64,000 nt of DNA, from the NCBI GenBank assembly GCA_020916435.1, contig CM037090.1:26832522-26896521 (forward strand), given 5' to 3'. How positions within the stretch are numbered: the first letter of the stretch is position 1; each line of letters opens with the position of its first letter. Both the position numbers and the translations under genes were made by a program. Below are positions 23,701 to 33,192 of this stretch, piece by piece. The notes beneath the pieces are model-generated. The model saw only the letters and a program-made list of their open reading frames with translations. It was not told where the DNA came from and ran no database searches. Source of the DNA: Oxytropis ochrocephala (lineage: Eukaryota > Streptophyta > Magnoliopsida > Fabales > Fabaceae).

Positions 23701-24553
23701 AGAGCTAAACAGGCCACCATTTCCTATACCCTTAGAAACAGAACTAGTTTCACAACTCAGAGTAACATCGCCAACTATACCACTCTCAGTCGCTGAAACT
23801 CGCTTGGGACAGCTGTGATCCGCTGCTTTCTCAGCAGATTTTTTCTCACACAGAATGTCAATTTGTTCCAAAATGGAATCATCAAAATCATAGCTATCAT
23901 CATCCGCTGCTTTCTCAGCAGATTTTTTCTCACACAGAATGTCAATTTGTTCCAAAGTAGAATCATCAAAATCATCATCAAAAAGGCCACTCGCGGAGAA
24001 GTAATCAAGCTTTTCTTCAGGTTTAGAGCCTCCAGGTTCTTTCCTAGGAGTTTCAAAATCCGATTGACAGAAGTTTTCCTTGACGGCACCAATTGCAGGA
24101 GCAGCCATTGTCCTCCCACTTGAACTGGAGTGAATTGCACCATAGGCATTCCCAGTTGCATTGGGGCTATTCAACGGTAACTCTGCAAGAGGAACTCTCT
24201 TCGCAGAGGAACCCTAACCACTGCATCAACATCGCCTGAACCCTTGATTCTAGAAACAGCAACGGGTCTCGGATTATGAGATTTTCAATAACGACATTAA
24301 TTTGCCAAATAACTTGCATGCGAGCATTTGCAAATATATTGTTTTATTTTATATTTTATTTTCAGTTCGTGACGTTCAATTTTAAAACCTAATTAAACAG
24401 AAAACGGTGTTTGGGGAAATAAAAAATCAGGAAATAGAGGAGTAAGAAGAATTACTGGTGTAAGGGAGAGCAATCGGAAGCTCTTTTTTGAGGAAGAAGC
24501 GGCTTTGCTGCACTGAAATACGCGCTGATTCGGCCGCTTTGCCGGTCTACCAT
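7589..24553 (-). CDS. SRS2: SRS2-like ATP-dependent DNA helicase (UvrD/Rep family), about 29 exons
   Basis: Superfamily 1A helicase of the UvrD/Rep/Srs2 type, expected to translocate 3' to 5' on DNA and to act in recombination control and repair in the nucleus. Splicing the exons I could place gives about 1138 residues, close to the plant family length. Motifs appear in order: Q-motif-like LNERQREAA, Walker A AGPGSGKTSTM, NILAMTFTTAAASEMRERV, TISTFHSF, Walker B AVVIDEFQDTS and IGDEDQSIFSFNGAD, RLNKNYRST, NIAVLYRRQ, TTIHQAKGLEWDIVF, EERRLLYVAMTRAR. The ATG chosen is at 24553-24551 (MVDRQSGRISAYFSAAK). All junctions from exon 2 to exon 29 keep the frame and use GT-AG. The exon 1/2 junction is problematic (see findings). 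Introns hold retrotransposon, SINE and MITE remnants. Exon blocks are listed separately. Confidence 0.93.
7800..7990 (-). mobile_element. LTR-like remnant in last helicase intron
   Basis: On the minus strand this reads like a copia-type LTR promoter/U5 stretch: TAACTAACTAACAAGCTGG, then CAATAAATAGAGGAAGTGG. It sits between exons 28 and 29. No terminal duplication was found, so borders and class are uncertain. Confidence 0.3.
8344..8880 (+). mobile_element. LTR/TRIM-like repeat in helicase intron
   Basis: It begins TTGAGAGTTCCACATCGGAT, the CCCACATCGGA-type start found in many plant TRIM and LTR elements. Two later blocks read CATCTTACAAGCTACCTTTTG then GTTAGGCCCAA (about 8620-8660), and TTACAAACTAGTTTTGTAGG then GTTAGGTCC (about 8828-8862), which look like repeated LTR 3' parts. 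Related sequence pieces occur in other introns near 16550 and 21365. No coding region is present. Confidence 0.42.
8392..8428 (+). repeat. (GA)n microsatellite
   Basis: About 37 bases of GA dinucleotides with one GGG interruption near 8402, inside the TRIM-like repeat. Confidence 0.95.
9377..9712. mobile_element. MITE, probably hAT-like
   Basis: The left end reads TAGAGCATCTCCAATAG and the right end is a degenerate inverse (ACTAGAGGTGCCCTTATC). These GAGCATCTCCAAT-type termini are typical of a common plant MITE group. The interior is AT-rich without coding potential. It lies in the intron between helicase exons 25 and 26. No clean target duplication was found. Confidence 0.45.
10150..10500 (+). 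mobile_element. LTR-like remnant in helicase intron
   Basis: There is a promoter-like block GCATAAATAGAGAGGGAAAG near 10312, followed by purine-rich then CT-rich sequence (CTAATTCTTCTTCCTTTCTAC). This resembles the U3-R-U5 organisation of a plant LTR. It sits in the intron between exons 24 and 25. No internal domain or second LTR is present. Confidence 0.3.
11131..11160 (-). mobile_element. Helitron-like 3' terminus
   Basis: Read on the minus strand, AATGCAAGGGACATCGG is followed by CTAG and then T at 11130. A degenerate GC-rich hairpin just before CTRR-T is the hallmark of Helitron 3' ends. It lies in the intron between exons 22 and 23. The 5' end was not identified. Confidence 0.4.
12004..17069 (-). 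CDS. SRS2: SRS2-like helicase, exons 13-22 (motifs V and VI)
   Basis: Part of the helicase gene. Exons: 13, 16955-17069; 14, 16726-16822; 15, 16153-16219; 16, 15895-15945; 17, 15498-15575; 18, 13224-13430; 19, 13095-13133; 20, 12326-12397; 21, 12129-12215; 22, 12004-12060. Exon 14 uses the acceptor GGTAG before TTGAACAT, which keeps the frame from exon 13. Exons 18 and 19 join to give VTLTTIHQAKGLEWDIVF (motif V). Exons 20 and 21 join to give ALVEEERRLLYVAMTRARL (motif VI). The intron between exons 17 and 18 (13431-15497) has expanded by insertion of retrotransposon pieces. Confidence 0.9.
13505..13715 (-). mobile_element. Retrotransposon 3' end fragment (PPT plus LTR-like)
   Basis: On the minus strand a polypurine-tract-like TTGAGGGGGTGCAGGAGAATC is followed by an AT-rich LTR-like segment containing ACTGAATAATACATGGAAGT. 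It sits directly beside the oppositely oriented copia fragment in the same helicase intron. Borders are approximate. Confidence 0.35.
13743..14827 (+). mobile_element. Ty1/copia retrotransposon fragment (LTR, PBS, protease region)
   Basis: It is inserted antisense in the helicase intron between exons 17 and 18. A short LTR-like segment (about 13743-13899) is followed by TGGTATCAGTAGC at 13900, a copia-type primer binding site. An open frame downstream (14024-14827) includes LGPWVVDSGSSDHMTD, the copia gag-pre-integrase/protease signature DSGSSDHMT, then NLVDGSKIKVQGFGQ and LSLDLVLYV. The reading breaks after about 14560 and reverse transcriptase is absent, so this is an inactive fragment. Confidence 0.75.
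14828..15430. other. Retrotransposon-derived intron filler
   Basis: Probably continues the inserted element between helicase exons 17 and 18. It has LTR-like character (AGAGATAGGCCTCTCG, then a T-rich stretch) but no matching second LTR was found. No gene is present. Confidence 0.3.
18193..21001 (-). CDS. SRS2: SRS2-like helicase, exons 5-12 (motifs II-IV)
   Basis: Part of the helicase gene. Exons: 5, 20803-21001; 6, 19833-19889; 7, 19299-19404; 8, 19073-19206; 9, 18877-18951; 10, 18596-18721; 11, 18371-18502; 12, 18193-18276. Exon 5 encodes LGRTSEFLIYGQGQQRNAI. Exon 7 encodes ALDYHDLISCSVKLL. Exon 8 holds the Walker B block VVIDEFQDTSAMQYRLLK and IGDEDQ; its acceptor is CAAAG before TTTTCAGG, chosen because exon 7 ends in phase 1 and this restores FPEVFRESQ. 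Exon 9 gives SIFSFNGADISGF, exon 10 IRLNKNYRSTRCIVEAA, exon 11 GNIAVLYRRQ. Confidence 0.9.
19466..19785. repeat. Head-to-head tRNA-derived SINE pair forming a long palindrome
   Basis: Two copies of a roughly 158-bp SINE face each other with only ACT between GAGCT and AGCTC at 19619-19631. Each copy has an A-box-like TAGCTCAATTGGTAGTGGG and a B-box GGTTCGATTCCC, the internal RNA polymerase III promoter of a tRNA-derived SINE. The arms match almost perfectly except near the outer ends. It lies in the helicase intron between exons 6 and 7, so the pre-mRNA would contain a long hairpin. Confidence 0.85.
20656..20703. repeat. (TA)n microsatellite
   Basis: About 48 bases of uninterrupted TA dinucleotides in the intron between helicase exons 4 and 5. 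Confidence 0.97.
21020..22980. other. Large helicase intron (exons 4-5), repeat-derived sequence
   Basis: The roughly 2-kb intron holds no exon. A fragment around 21300-21430 (GGGCTAACTCAACCCCAAAAG then CTAGTTTGTGAAG) resembles the LTR/TRIM-like repeat at 8344-8880. The rest is AT-rich sequence that I cannot classify. Confidence 0.45.
23029..24553 (-). CDS. SRS2: SRS2-like helicase, exons 1-4 (N-terminus, motifs I and Ia)
   Basis: Part of the helicase gene. Exon 1 is about 24455-24553; exon 2 is 23515-24213; exon 3 is 23360-23401; exon 4 is 23029-23192. Exon 2 carries an acidic N-terminal region, a duplicated module ending LEQIDILCEKKSAEKAADD, and the start of the helicase core ending at the Walker A lysine (GPGSGK). 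Exon 3 supplies TSTMVGRVLVLLNE and exon 4 GINPSNILAMTFTTAAASE. The frame of exon 2 requires an acceptor at TTAG before GGTTCC (24213), phase 0. The visible donor after CACCA in exon 1 is phase 2, so this one junction does not join cleanly. Confidence 0.85.
23818..23975 (-). repeat. In-frame 84-bp tandem duplication in helicase exon 2
   Basis: ATCCGCTGCTTTCTCAGCAG occurs at 23818 and again at 23902, a period of 84 bp (28 codons). The protein repeats the module DFDDS(T/I)LEQIDILCEKK followed by SAEKAAD. The copies are nearly identical at the DNA level, so the duplication is recent. Confidence 0.92.
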
Positions 24554-24765
24554 TTTCTGTGCTGTAACGAGAACATCAAACTCAAACTCAGCCACCAACT
24601 CTGAAAAGGTATATATATGCTGATGCATAAAACAAAAGAGGCGCCAAGTACTGCGCATTTTTAAATTTACATTTTTTTTTAAAAAAAAATTATTATTTCT
24701 ATTAATTAATAAAGTATTTTTAAATTTACTTTTTCATAATGTTTATTATTTTTTATTTATAAAAA

Positions 24766-24806
24766 CTAGAAGTATACCCGAGCATAAACACCATATTCTT
24801 TGTATA
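24766..24806 (-). mobile_element. Helitron-like 3' terminus
   Basis: On the minus strand ATGCTCGGGTATACTT is followed by CTAG at 24769-24766 and T at 24765. A CCCGAG upstream (about 24811-24816, read on the same strand) can pair with CTCGGG, although the loop is long. The CTAG-T end with a nearby GC hairpin is typical of Helitrons. Confidence 0.4.
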
Positions 24807-25771
24807 AATAGACTCGGGCATAATTCAATAACAATAAATCTTTAAAGTTGATAAGACACTGTGTTTCATAACTTTAGAATATTTTCTTCAATAGATTTTT
24901 TTTGTCATTACGAAATACATTTTTCAGTAATAAAATTATACAAAAAATATATAATATTTTTTCATTGTAACTCAAATGTAGAATATAAAATAATTAGTCT
25001 AACAATGTGTAACGTTCCACAATAAAAAATTAATAGTAATGAAATTATAGCAAAAACATGTAATGTTTACCCTTTGAAACAAAAAATATATATATAAAAA
25101 ATATTTTTTTCAAAAAAATTAGTATTTTCTTGTCGGGACTCAAAAGAAAAATGTTCATTTATAAGAAACAAGAAATAAAGACATTTGTGAAAACAAATAT
25201 CAAAAATTGTCATATGGACGACGTGTTACGTTTTCCGTAAGAAATCAAAAGTAATGAAATCGTACTAATAACATGTAATGTTTACCCGTTAAAACTAAAA
25301 AGAAAAATAAAAAAAGATTTATAAAAAATAAAATATCTATTTTTTTTAGATTAATAAAATATCCATTTATTATAACAAAGATATTTTCCCATTTAATATT
25401 TTAAAAACGTTTGGTATTTTTGGTAGTGGTTGAGTTGATCAAATAGATAGTTGAAGATAGTTTTTTTTTGACAAAATAGTTGAAGATAGTTGATGATTAG
25501 TGATTAAATAGGTTTAATTAAAAATGAAATGTGAGTAGAGAGAGAGGGGAGAGATAGAGAAAAAATTGAGAAAGATAAGAGTGAGAGAGAGGGGAAAAGT
25601 GGGTTTTAAATGTGAGATAAAATCTCTAATCTCTAATATATATAACCATGGATCTTCCATGTCACCATCCACATGGTATGACATGTCACTAATTACATCA
25701 TCAACGATTTTATTCCACGTCAGCTTCTCACTTACACTTGGAATTCGCTAAAATATATAGCAAAAATGTCA

Positions 25772-25848
25772 AAGCAGGGAATCGAACCCATCCCCTCCTG
25801 AATTCAATGCAATTCTTAACCAAGTCGACTACCTAGCTCTATTGTTTC
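25772..25848 (-). repeat. tRNA-derived SINE fragment
   Basis: The minus strand has a B-box GGGTTCGATTCCCTGC, preceded by GAGCTAGGTAGTCGACTTGG as a degenerate A-box. This spacing suits a tRNA-derived SINE head. The anticodon region is not tRNA-like, so a functional tRNA is unlikely. Confidence 0.5.
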
Positions 25849-26264
25849 ATAAGCGTAACACATTATTGTTAAATCATTCTTCATTGTTATTTTAAATAAA
25901 AACCTTGGTACATTATTTTATATTTTTGAGAATGTTATGACTTGAAAATTGTTCAGATCTTACCTACTTTTTCACGTGTTTAATGGTTGTTAGGTACCTA
26001 TTTTATATTTAGGGATTTGATTTAACTTTGATGAGTAATGAGTTTAGTTAAGTTATCATCAATAGACAGATTATGTAATTACTATTTAGGTCTTTAGATA
26101 TTAATCTTTGTATAATCTTAAAGATTTTTTTATAAAGATTGCATCTACGAATAAGACTAGATTTTTCATATTCTAACAATCTTCTAAAGTTTAGTTTGAT
26201 TTTTCCCGTTTATAGTTTCTTTATAGGAATATACAAAATACCATAAAGGTTCTTTCGCAATATG

Positions 26265-26267
<3 letters not shown>

Positions 26268-26303
<36 letters not shown>
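26268..26303. repeat. (AT)n microsatellite
   Basis: About 36 bases of uninterrupted AT dinucleotides in the intergenic region. Confidence 0.95.
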
Positions 26304-26306
<3 letters not shown>

Positions 26307-27103
26307 TCGAAATTAACATTTAAATACTCAAATAATATAAAAAACATACTCACTATATTGGCAAAAGTAGGATGATAATTTATAGATAAAAATACTCAAT
26401 ATAAAAGAATTATTTAAGAACCCATATAAAAAAAATTCTTTAGGACGAGATTATAAAAAATGCTCACAATAAAAAAATACCCACTATGTATATATAAAAA
26501 TAAATAAATGTATAAACATATATATCATAATGAATGGATAAAAGACGGTGTACAAAGGAATCGACGTATCATATAACACACGAAAACATACAACTGCATT
26601 TTTAAAGGTGCCAAAAAATAATTTAAAATTTTATGATAAAATGAGATGTATATGCTCATAACAATAAAATCGAATTCTCACAGGTTCACACGCTTAGCGA
26701 AAACAAATTATGAATGATATATTACAAAATAGATGAGACATCTATTATCGTATATCATTTTCCTTCCGACATTAGTAATAGTAATGTGTTTTTCTATACA
26801 CTCATTCAGAATACATTAGATGATAATCATATTTTCATCGGTTTCAATTTTCGTTTTAGTAATTTGTTTGAATACTTTTATAATAATTTTTCTTCATTTA
26901 ATTATTACAAAACATTATAAGACAGGAAACAAAATCATTTCATTCACAAAACCCCACATCCCATTTGAAATTATAATATATAATTATAATTATAATTATA
27001 TTATATATATATATATATAAATCTAAATTTAATTTCCTACAATTATATAAATATTTAAAATAGTTGAAGTAATTACATTATGGTGTCTAAACAAATGAAT
27101 TTC

Positions 27104-27134
27104 GGTCCGTGCTGGCGCGGATAAATTATACTAG
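27104..27134 (+). mobile_element. Helitron-like 3' terminus
   Basis: TCCGTGCTGGCGCGGA forms a short hairpin, followed after ten AT-rich bases by CTAG at 27131-27134 and T at 27135. This is the textbook 3' arrangement of a plant Helitron. The matching 5' TC end was not pinned down. Confidence 0.6.
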
Positions 27135-27912
27135 TTTGAGATAATGTGTGAATGACAAACTTATCCTTAAAAAGTGAGCAGGTGGTTGTGATTCGTGGCA
27201 CTTCTTCAGAAACAACATATTTTGTTCTACGTTTTTTGGGCCTTCCAATAGGCCTCTTCAGTGGTAGTGGCTCTGGTTTAGGATGATCACTAACAGCCCA
27301 ATAATCTCTGGTTTAGATGATCACTAACAACCCAATATGTTGTTAAAAATGACACAGAAATCATGAATCAAAACGAGAAATAGTGAAAAACACCTGCTTT
27401 CTACCCCCCTCTCTCTCTGTGCGTCATTCTCTTTCTCTATGGGTGAAAAATGGTTTATGATTTAAGAAACCAAAGATTTAAAGTTGAAGATGACTAGAGA
27501 CCAATTTGTTCCAAAACGCTCAGAGACTGATTTGTCCTTTTTATTAAAATTTTCAAATTTGTAACACCAATAGTCTATTTGGCCCAAAATATCGACTTAC
27601 GTGACGTTTGACGTGATAAGGTGACACATAGCGTGCCACATATGAGGGATTATTGTGCTAGTAGCCACTAAAGGGACAGAAGAACACGTCTTAAATTTGT
27701 TAGAGACCAATTAATCGTAAGAAGAAATTGTCATGAACCAATTTGGGACGACCATCATAAGCCTTTTTTTTTCTTGCATTTGATATTTGATATTGGGGAT
27801 AAGAGAGAGATATTTACGCCTGAATCAATTTGTGTTGTAACTTGTACCCAAACCTGAATCAATTGTGTGTGCTTAAGGCGGCAAATACAAAACACTTTAC
27901 ATAGCACATAGG

Positions 27913-27920
27913 TATATAAC
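27913..27920 (+). promoter_or_regulatory. Candidate TATA box for NF-YB gene
   Basis: TATATAAC lies about 200 bases upstream of the NF-YB start codon, leaving room for a 5' UTR of about 170 bases. No other strong TATA element lies closer. This is inferred from position and sequence only. Confidence 0.45.
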
Positions 27921-28117
27921 CATTCAATTTCTTCTATTAAACTCCATCCATTCACGTGCATTTCCGAATCCGATCTTACCATTCCCTCTCCCCACCACCA
28001 TTTATTTTCAACTTCTCCCATAAACCTACATTCTAAATAGTACATAACAAACATCGCAGCATTGGTTTGTGATTATTATTTCTTTGATCTAAAATCGTTG
28101 CTTTTAGGGTTTATGCC

Positions 28118-31100
28118 ATGGCGGATGCAGGGAGTCCAGTGGGTGGGAGTCACGATCACGACAGTGGGGGCGAACAGAGTCCACGTGGTTCTTCGTCTGG
28201 TGCACGTGAGCAAGACCGTTTCTTGCCTATTGCTAACATAAGCAGGATCATGAAGAAAGCCTTGCCGTCTAATGGAAAGATTGCCAAAGATGCTAAGGAT
28301 ACGATGCAGGAATGCGTGTCTGAATTCATCAGCTTTGTTACTAGCGAGTGAGTCCAATCCCAAAACTATATCAAATTTTTGTAAAATGTTTAAAAATAAA
28401 TAATTGCGGTTTTTGGGAATTGGGGTCTATTGGAGTTTGAACGAATGAATAGTGATTTACCAATTTATTTGATGTTGGTATGATGTAGGGAGGAAAAGAC
28501 TTTAGGGCTTCATTTTGTTTGTTTGTTTGTTTGCCTGAATTGGACATTGTTAGGTTTCTTAGTTTATGAAGAAAAGAATTCTCGATAAAAAGGGGTAAAT
28601 AGAGATTGATTCTTCATGTATTCTATCTTGCTTTCTATAATATCCGTTTGTTATTTACGTTTATTGTTTTCAGTTTAGTTTGTTGGTTAAGGGCTGTTGG
28701 GTTGTATGGCTAACTTCTTATCTGTAGGATTGTCTTGTCTAACAGATATGATTATTTTGGATGGCTCGCAGGGCGAGTGAGAAATGCCAGAGAGAGAAGA
28801 GAAAGACTATTAACGGAGACGATTTGTTATGGTCAATGGCCACTTTAGGATTTGAAGATTATATAGAACCGCTTAGGGTGTACCTAGCAAGGTACAGAGA
28901 GGTAAATTTGCTTTTTTCTTTTCAGTCGGTGTTTAATTTTGGATGATTCATATTCAATATTGTGTGGACATATGGTAGAACTTGAGGAGACCATTGGAAT
29001 CATCTAAATAAATTTTCATCAAATGCAAATGCTTGAAATGCATCTGGACTGGCTACTCCAAAGTGTAGAATACAGACAATACAACAAATGATGCATTCAT
29101 TCTTCTTAGTTTTCATTTCCCTTGAGGGGGACTTTGAAGTGAATGCATCCATCAAGTTCTCTTTGAAATTTTGATAATGTTCTTTATAGCTTTATATCTA
29201 TCTGACTGTTCCGTTTTTCCTTCTTATGTGCTTGGCGATTTTGAAATGTTTGCAATTATCACAGCTAGAGGTTAGTTAATCCTCCCCTCTAGTTGACTGT
29301 CTTATTTTGTTATCTACCTTGGACTATTTGCCATTCACCTTGACCATTTTGCTAATGCTAATATTTGTGAACCATAATCTCTGGTAGGGCGACACTAAAG
29401 GGTCTGCTAGAAGTGGTGATGGATCTGGTAGACGAGATCAGGTTGGCCTTGCAGGTCAAAATGCTCAGGTGTGATTGGATAACCTTTCGGATTTTTAATT
29501 TTGGTTTAGAGTTTTCATTCTGACGTTTTTTGGTCATAATAAGCTTCAGTTCATCAGCTAACACGCATTTACTTACTCGTTGCCTTATATATATGGCAGG
29601 TAGTTCATCAGGGTTCTTTGGACTATATTAATTCTCAGGTAGTACTCTCTGTGTATGTATCTCTTGAATATATGCATCCATGCTCTATTTTTTTTGTGAA
29701 CACATGCATGCTTAATTATGGAAATTCAAGAAGTAAAGTTATGACAATCTCTTATCAAAGGATAAAAGTATGAACGGTTGTGGCATGAGCTTCAGCTCAA
29801 CAAATCCACCAAATCAGTCCAACTATATTGGCGAGGGGATTTTAGACTTTAGGCCCTTCACTGAAGTCTTATCTAACTTGGGGACATAATGACCTGCCCA
29901 CATACAAGCAAAAATATATGCAAATATTGAACTATCCCTCACCTTACTACCTCATGATTTCCTACCATTACCATTCAGTTTTGGGACTGTCTTTTTGACT
30001 GTCGTATACCTCACTAGCAGGTTACATACAGCCTATCTTAATGTTGACATGCCTTCACCAATATGTCTCTCAACGTTCCAGATTTTCAGTCTTCTGGTGT
30101 CTTTGGCTGTAGTTGCTCCCATTTCTCAGACCTTAATAACCAACACAAACTGGACTATAGGTCTAGAGAATGAATATTCCTTGGCTGCTCATCTCTCCAT
30201 AAATGTTACTTAAGGTGGGGTTTTTATCTCTGAGAATATTATTTTTTCACGAGCTTCCAGTTCCCCTTTTCAGCCACTAATTCTCCTGCTCCTTGTCCAT
30301 TTTCAGTCCCTAATCTAATGCGTTTACATGTTATACCCTCCACTCCACTCCACTGTACAGCATAACACTTCCACTCCAATGTCACAGTCTTCTTCCACTT
30401 CTCTGGAGTCACCCACAGAGAACCAATATCCTTCTACTATTTCCACCTCACCCAGTTGATCCTCCCCTTTGCATAAGCATGATGGTCTTCTCAATAATTC
30501 TTGGGCCTAGCCCACATAGATAGGCAATTCATCGCAAGTGGATCTTTTGGGTTAAAGAGAATTGCAACAACTTAAGCCTTAATGGACAAGTGTAAAACAA
30601 GGCTGGTTGCAAAAAGGATGTCAAAAATAAATTAATAGAAAAACAATCATTGCAAAACGAAATGAGACACACATAAATGAAACGCTAAAAGAAATAAAAT
30701 GAACTGCCGCTGGATTCAAACACGAGTCATGCGAGTGCTCTCCACTTTCATTTGTTATAAGCTGCTACATTAGACTCTAGATAAGCTAATCAGTGCAACT
30801 TATGAAAATAAGCTTATGCCAACTTATAGATTGACCATAAGTTGCTTCTATGAGCTCTCTCAAACACACTCACAAGCGCTTATATCGGTAGTTAAGCCCA
30901 AATAAGTTGTTCATAAGTCAACCCAAACAAGCCCTTAATAGTTCATTTTTACTGTTACAAGGTAACTATTTCTAGGACTTGCTTGCTAAAGCACAAATGG
31001 GTGAGAAACATAAAAGGATCTTCACACCTATGGTTGGTGGCAAATTGCCCAAATTTGGGGATGATTATTCATTTTTCATATCTTATGTGGTATACGTATG

Positions 31101-33192
31101 TCATTAGGGCACTCCAAAAATCCATTGGAACCAAACCCAAAATCCATTGTAGCGGCGTGAACAAAATTTGTCAGTTCCAGACTCTATTCCAGAAACTTAT
31201 TGTTCCTAATTCCAATGCTTCAGTCAACAACAAAACATATGGAATTACAACTGCCAGGTTTGTTTTCTCAAGTATATAGCTAACTATTCTTCTCTAGCAA
31301 TATAACGGGGCGTAACAGAACAATCAACTGACAATTGTTTGTTGTGGCATCTTTTATTGGTTGTGGTAGTAACCTTTAGGATATAAACTATCAACTTCAA
31401 CCCCACCCCCTAAGAAAACTCAGGGTGGGTGAATTAGTGAAAATTGGTCAACCACCATTGAGTTTTTCATTGAAGTCACTGAATATATTTGCAGAGAGCT
31501 TTGGTCAGAAACTCAATGTCAATAATCTAATCAACAGCTAAAGTCACGACTCATCTGCAGGCGTTTGTTGAACATTATCTTAGACAAAGAATGAATGTAA
31601 TTAACATATGCATGGTTCTTGATTGAAGAACTGGATTATTAGAAGGAGACATTGTGCTTAGGTTGTAACAATAAATTGCTGCTGCAGAAACTGACGATGT
31701 GAATCAGTGGGTGAGGTCCGATTTCACGGTAATGCTGCCATTGTGTTAGTGATACCTTTGTACTTGGCCTTGTGGCAAATTGTTGTTTCTAAGACCACCA
31801 GAAAAACGAGGTTAGGACCTAGATAAATGCATGAGTCAAATGTCGATATTTTATTATCAATAGGTATTCGAGCATACCTCTCCCAACATGGTGTGGTTTG
31901 GGGGCGAACCAAGCAAAAGCGGTAGGCACGTGACACCCGTGGGCTGACAAGGATGAGAGTGATTGCCGGTGTCCAACGGTTCTCACGGACAAAGAGCGAA
32001 TCCTGACGGCTCTGAGCGAAGGAGCACGTGAATGAACCAAATACACACCAGAATGAGAGTGATCTCGGTGTTGTGCAGTATGAAACTGTACAGTTGAAGG
32101 GAGACTTACAAGAATTCATTCGGACTACATATACCAACCAATGTATTATCTTTTTGGGAGCCCTTAATATAAGAACTTCATAGTTAAATGTGCTTAACTT
32201 GGAGCAATTGCAGAATTGGTGATCGTTTGGAAGTTTCCCAAAAAGCATGCCAGTGAGGACAAAACATGTCGAAAAGACTCGTGTTGGTTTGTGAGGACTG
32301 TCGACAAATGGTATCAAAGTCGAGTTAAGGATGGCAATGTGAGAGCTGGACCCAGGACCCACGCTAAGCGTGAGAGTGGTTATTGATGTTGTATTGGAAC
32401 CGTACATTGTCAAGGTTCTTCGGTTCTTAGATGTATATATGTGATTGGGCACCCTCATCCTTAAAGCTAGCTTTTGGGTGTGAGATCCAAGTCCATTTAA
32501 CATGGTATTGAAGTCAAGTTAGCATGTAGAGAAGAGTAAGGAGGGCTGGATAGGATCTGCTGGAGCTTGCAGCAGGCCAGAATACATAGTGCCTTTATTT
32601 ATGGGACCTAATAATTTGACCACTTTTTGGTGCTCCTCAAGAGGTTGTCATTGACAAACCTTATAGCGACTGGCTGATTCTCCACCAGCTTATTTTGCTA
32701 ATTTTTTTTTTAATAAACCGGTCTTGTGTGTTTAAACTTACACATTACCTAGAATATTACATAGAGGATTATAAGGTCAGTGCGATCTCTTCCCCCCTTA
32801 CCATTTACCAGGATATTGGTCTTTATGTTGTCCTTCTGCTGAAGTCTAGGAATCCAGGGAGATGGTTTACTTGCATGATCCAAAATATAACAGCGACAAA
32901 ATTAGATGACCAAATTGTGCTGCTTTGTATGTTACATGATTGGAGTCCTCTTTCTTTTGAAGATTATAATATGCATGGCTTGTTTTGTCAATCACGATAA
33001 TTTTAAGAGTAACGATTGGATATAGGAATTGAAATATTTTCCCAAATGAATGTAGTGTGATTTATTTGCTTTCAGTTTTACTCCACAAACATCTGTCTTA
33101 CGAGTTACTAACATTTTTTTAACTGTTGTGATCTGCAGGTGCAGCAAGACCATATGGTTTATAATATGCCTTCAATGCAAAACCACGAGTAG
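28118..33192 (+). CDS. NF-YB: NF-YB (HAP3/CBF-A) transcription factor subunit, 5 exons
   Basis: A histone-fold subunit of the CCAAT-binding NF-Y complex, which pairs with NF-YC in the cytosol or nucleus and recruits NF-YA to DNA. Exons: 28118-28347, 28772-28901, 29388-29468, 29600-29638 and 33139-33192 (TAG at 33190-33192), giving 177 residues. The core runs from EQDRFLPIANISRIMKKALP through GKIAKDAKDTMQECVSEF, ASEKCQREKRKTINGDDLLW and MATLGFEDYIEPLRVYLARY. The lysine in GKIAKDAK rather than aspartate marks a non-LEC1 type. The C-terminal GDTKGSARSGDGSGRRDQ and a short tail ending MQNHE resemble NF-YB8/NF-YB10-like proteins. Intron 4 is about 3.5 kb and repeat-derived. All junctions keep the frame. 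Confidence 0.95.
29639..33138. other. NF-YB intron 4, expanded by repeat-derived sequence
   Basis: 3.5 kb without exons. A Tourist-like inverted end (CAACCCAAACAAGCCCTTAA) occurs near 30919. Two blocks near 32312 (ATGGTATCAAAGTCGAG) and 32502 (ATGGTATTGAAGTCAAG) resemble decayed LTR/primer-binding-site junctions, suggesting an old retrotransposon around 31700-32540. None has a readable protein domain. Confidence 0.4.

Larger units (their letters stand above)
24554..27900. other. AT-rich intergenic region between helicase and NF-YB genes
   Basis: It contains the helicase promoter at its left edge and the NF-YB upstream region at its right edge. The middle is very AT-rich with no coding exon. 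Helitron-like termini, a SINE-like fragment and TA repeats inside it are listed separately. The genes on the two sides are divergent. Confidence 0.6.

Noticed and set aside
31724..32503. A 259-codon minus-strand frame in the NF-YB intron
   Set aside because: No recognisable domain; biased composition; it sits within sequence resembling decayed LTR material, with primer-binding-like blocks near 32312 and 32502.
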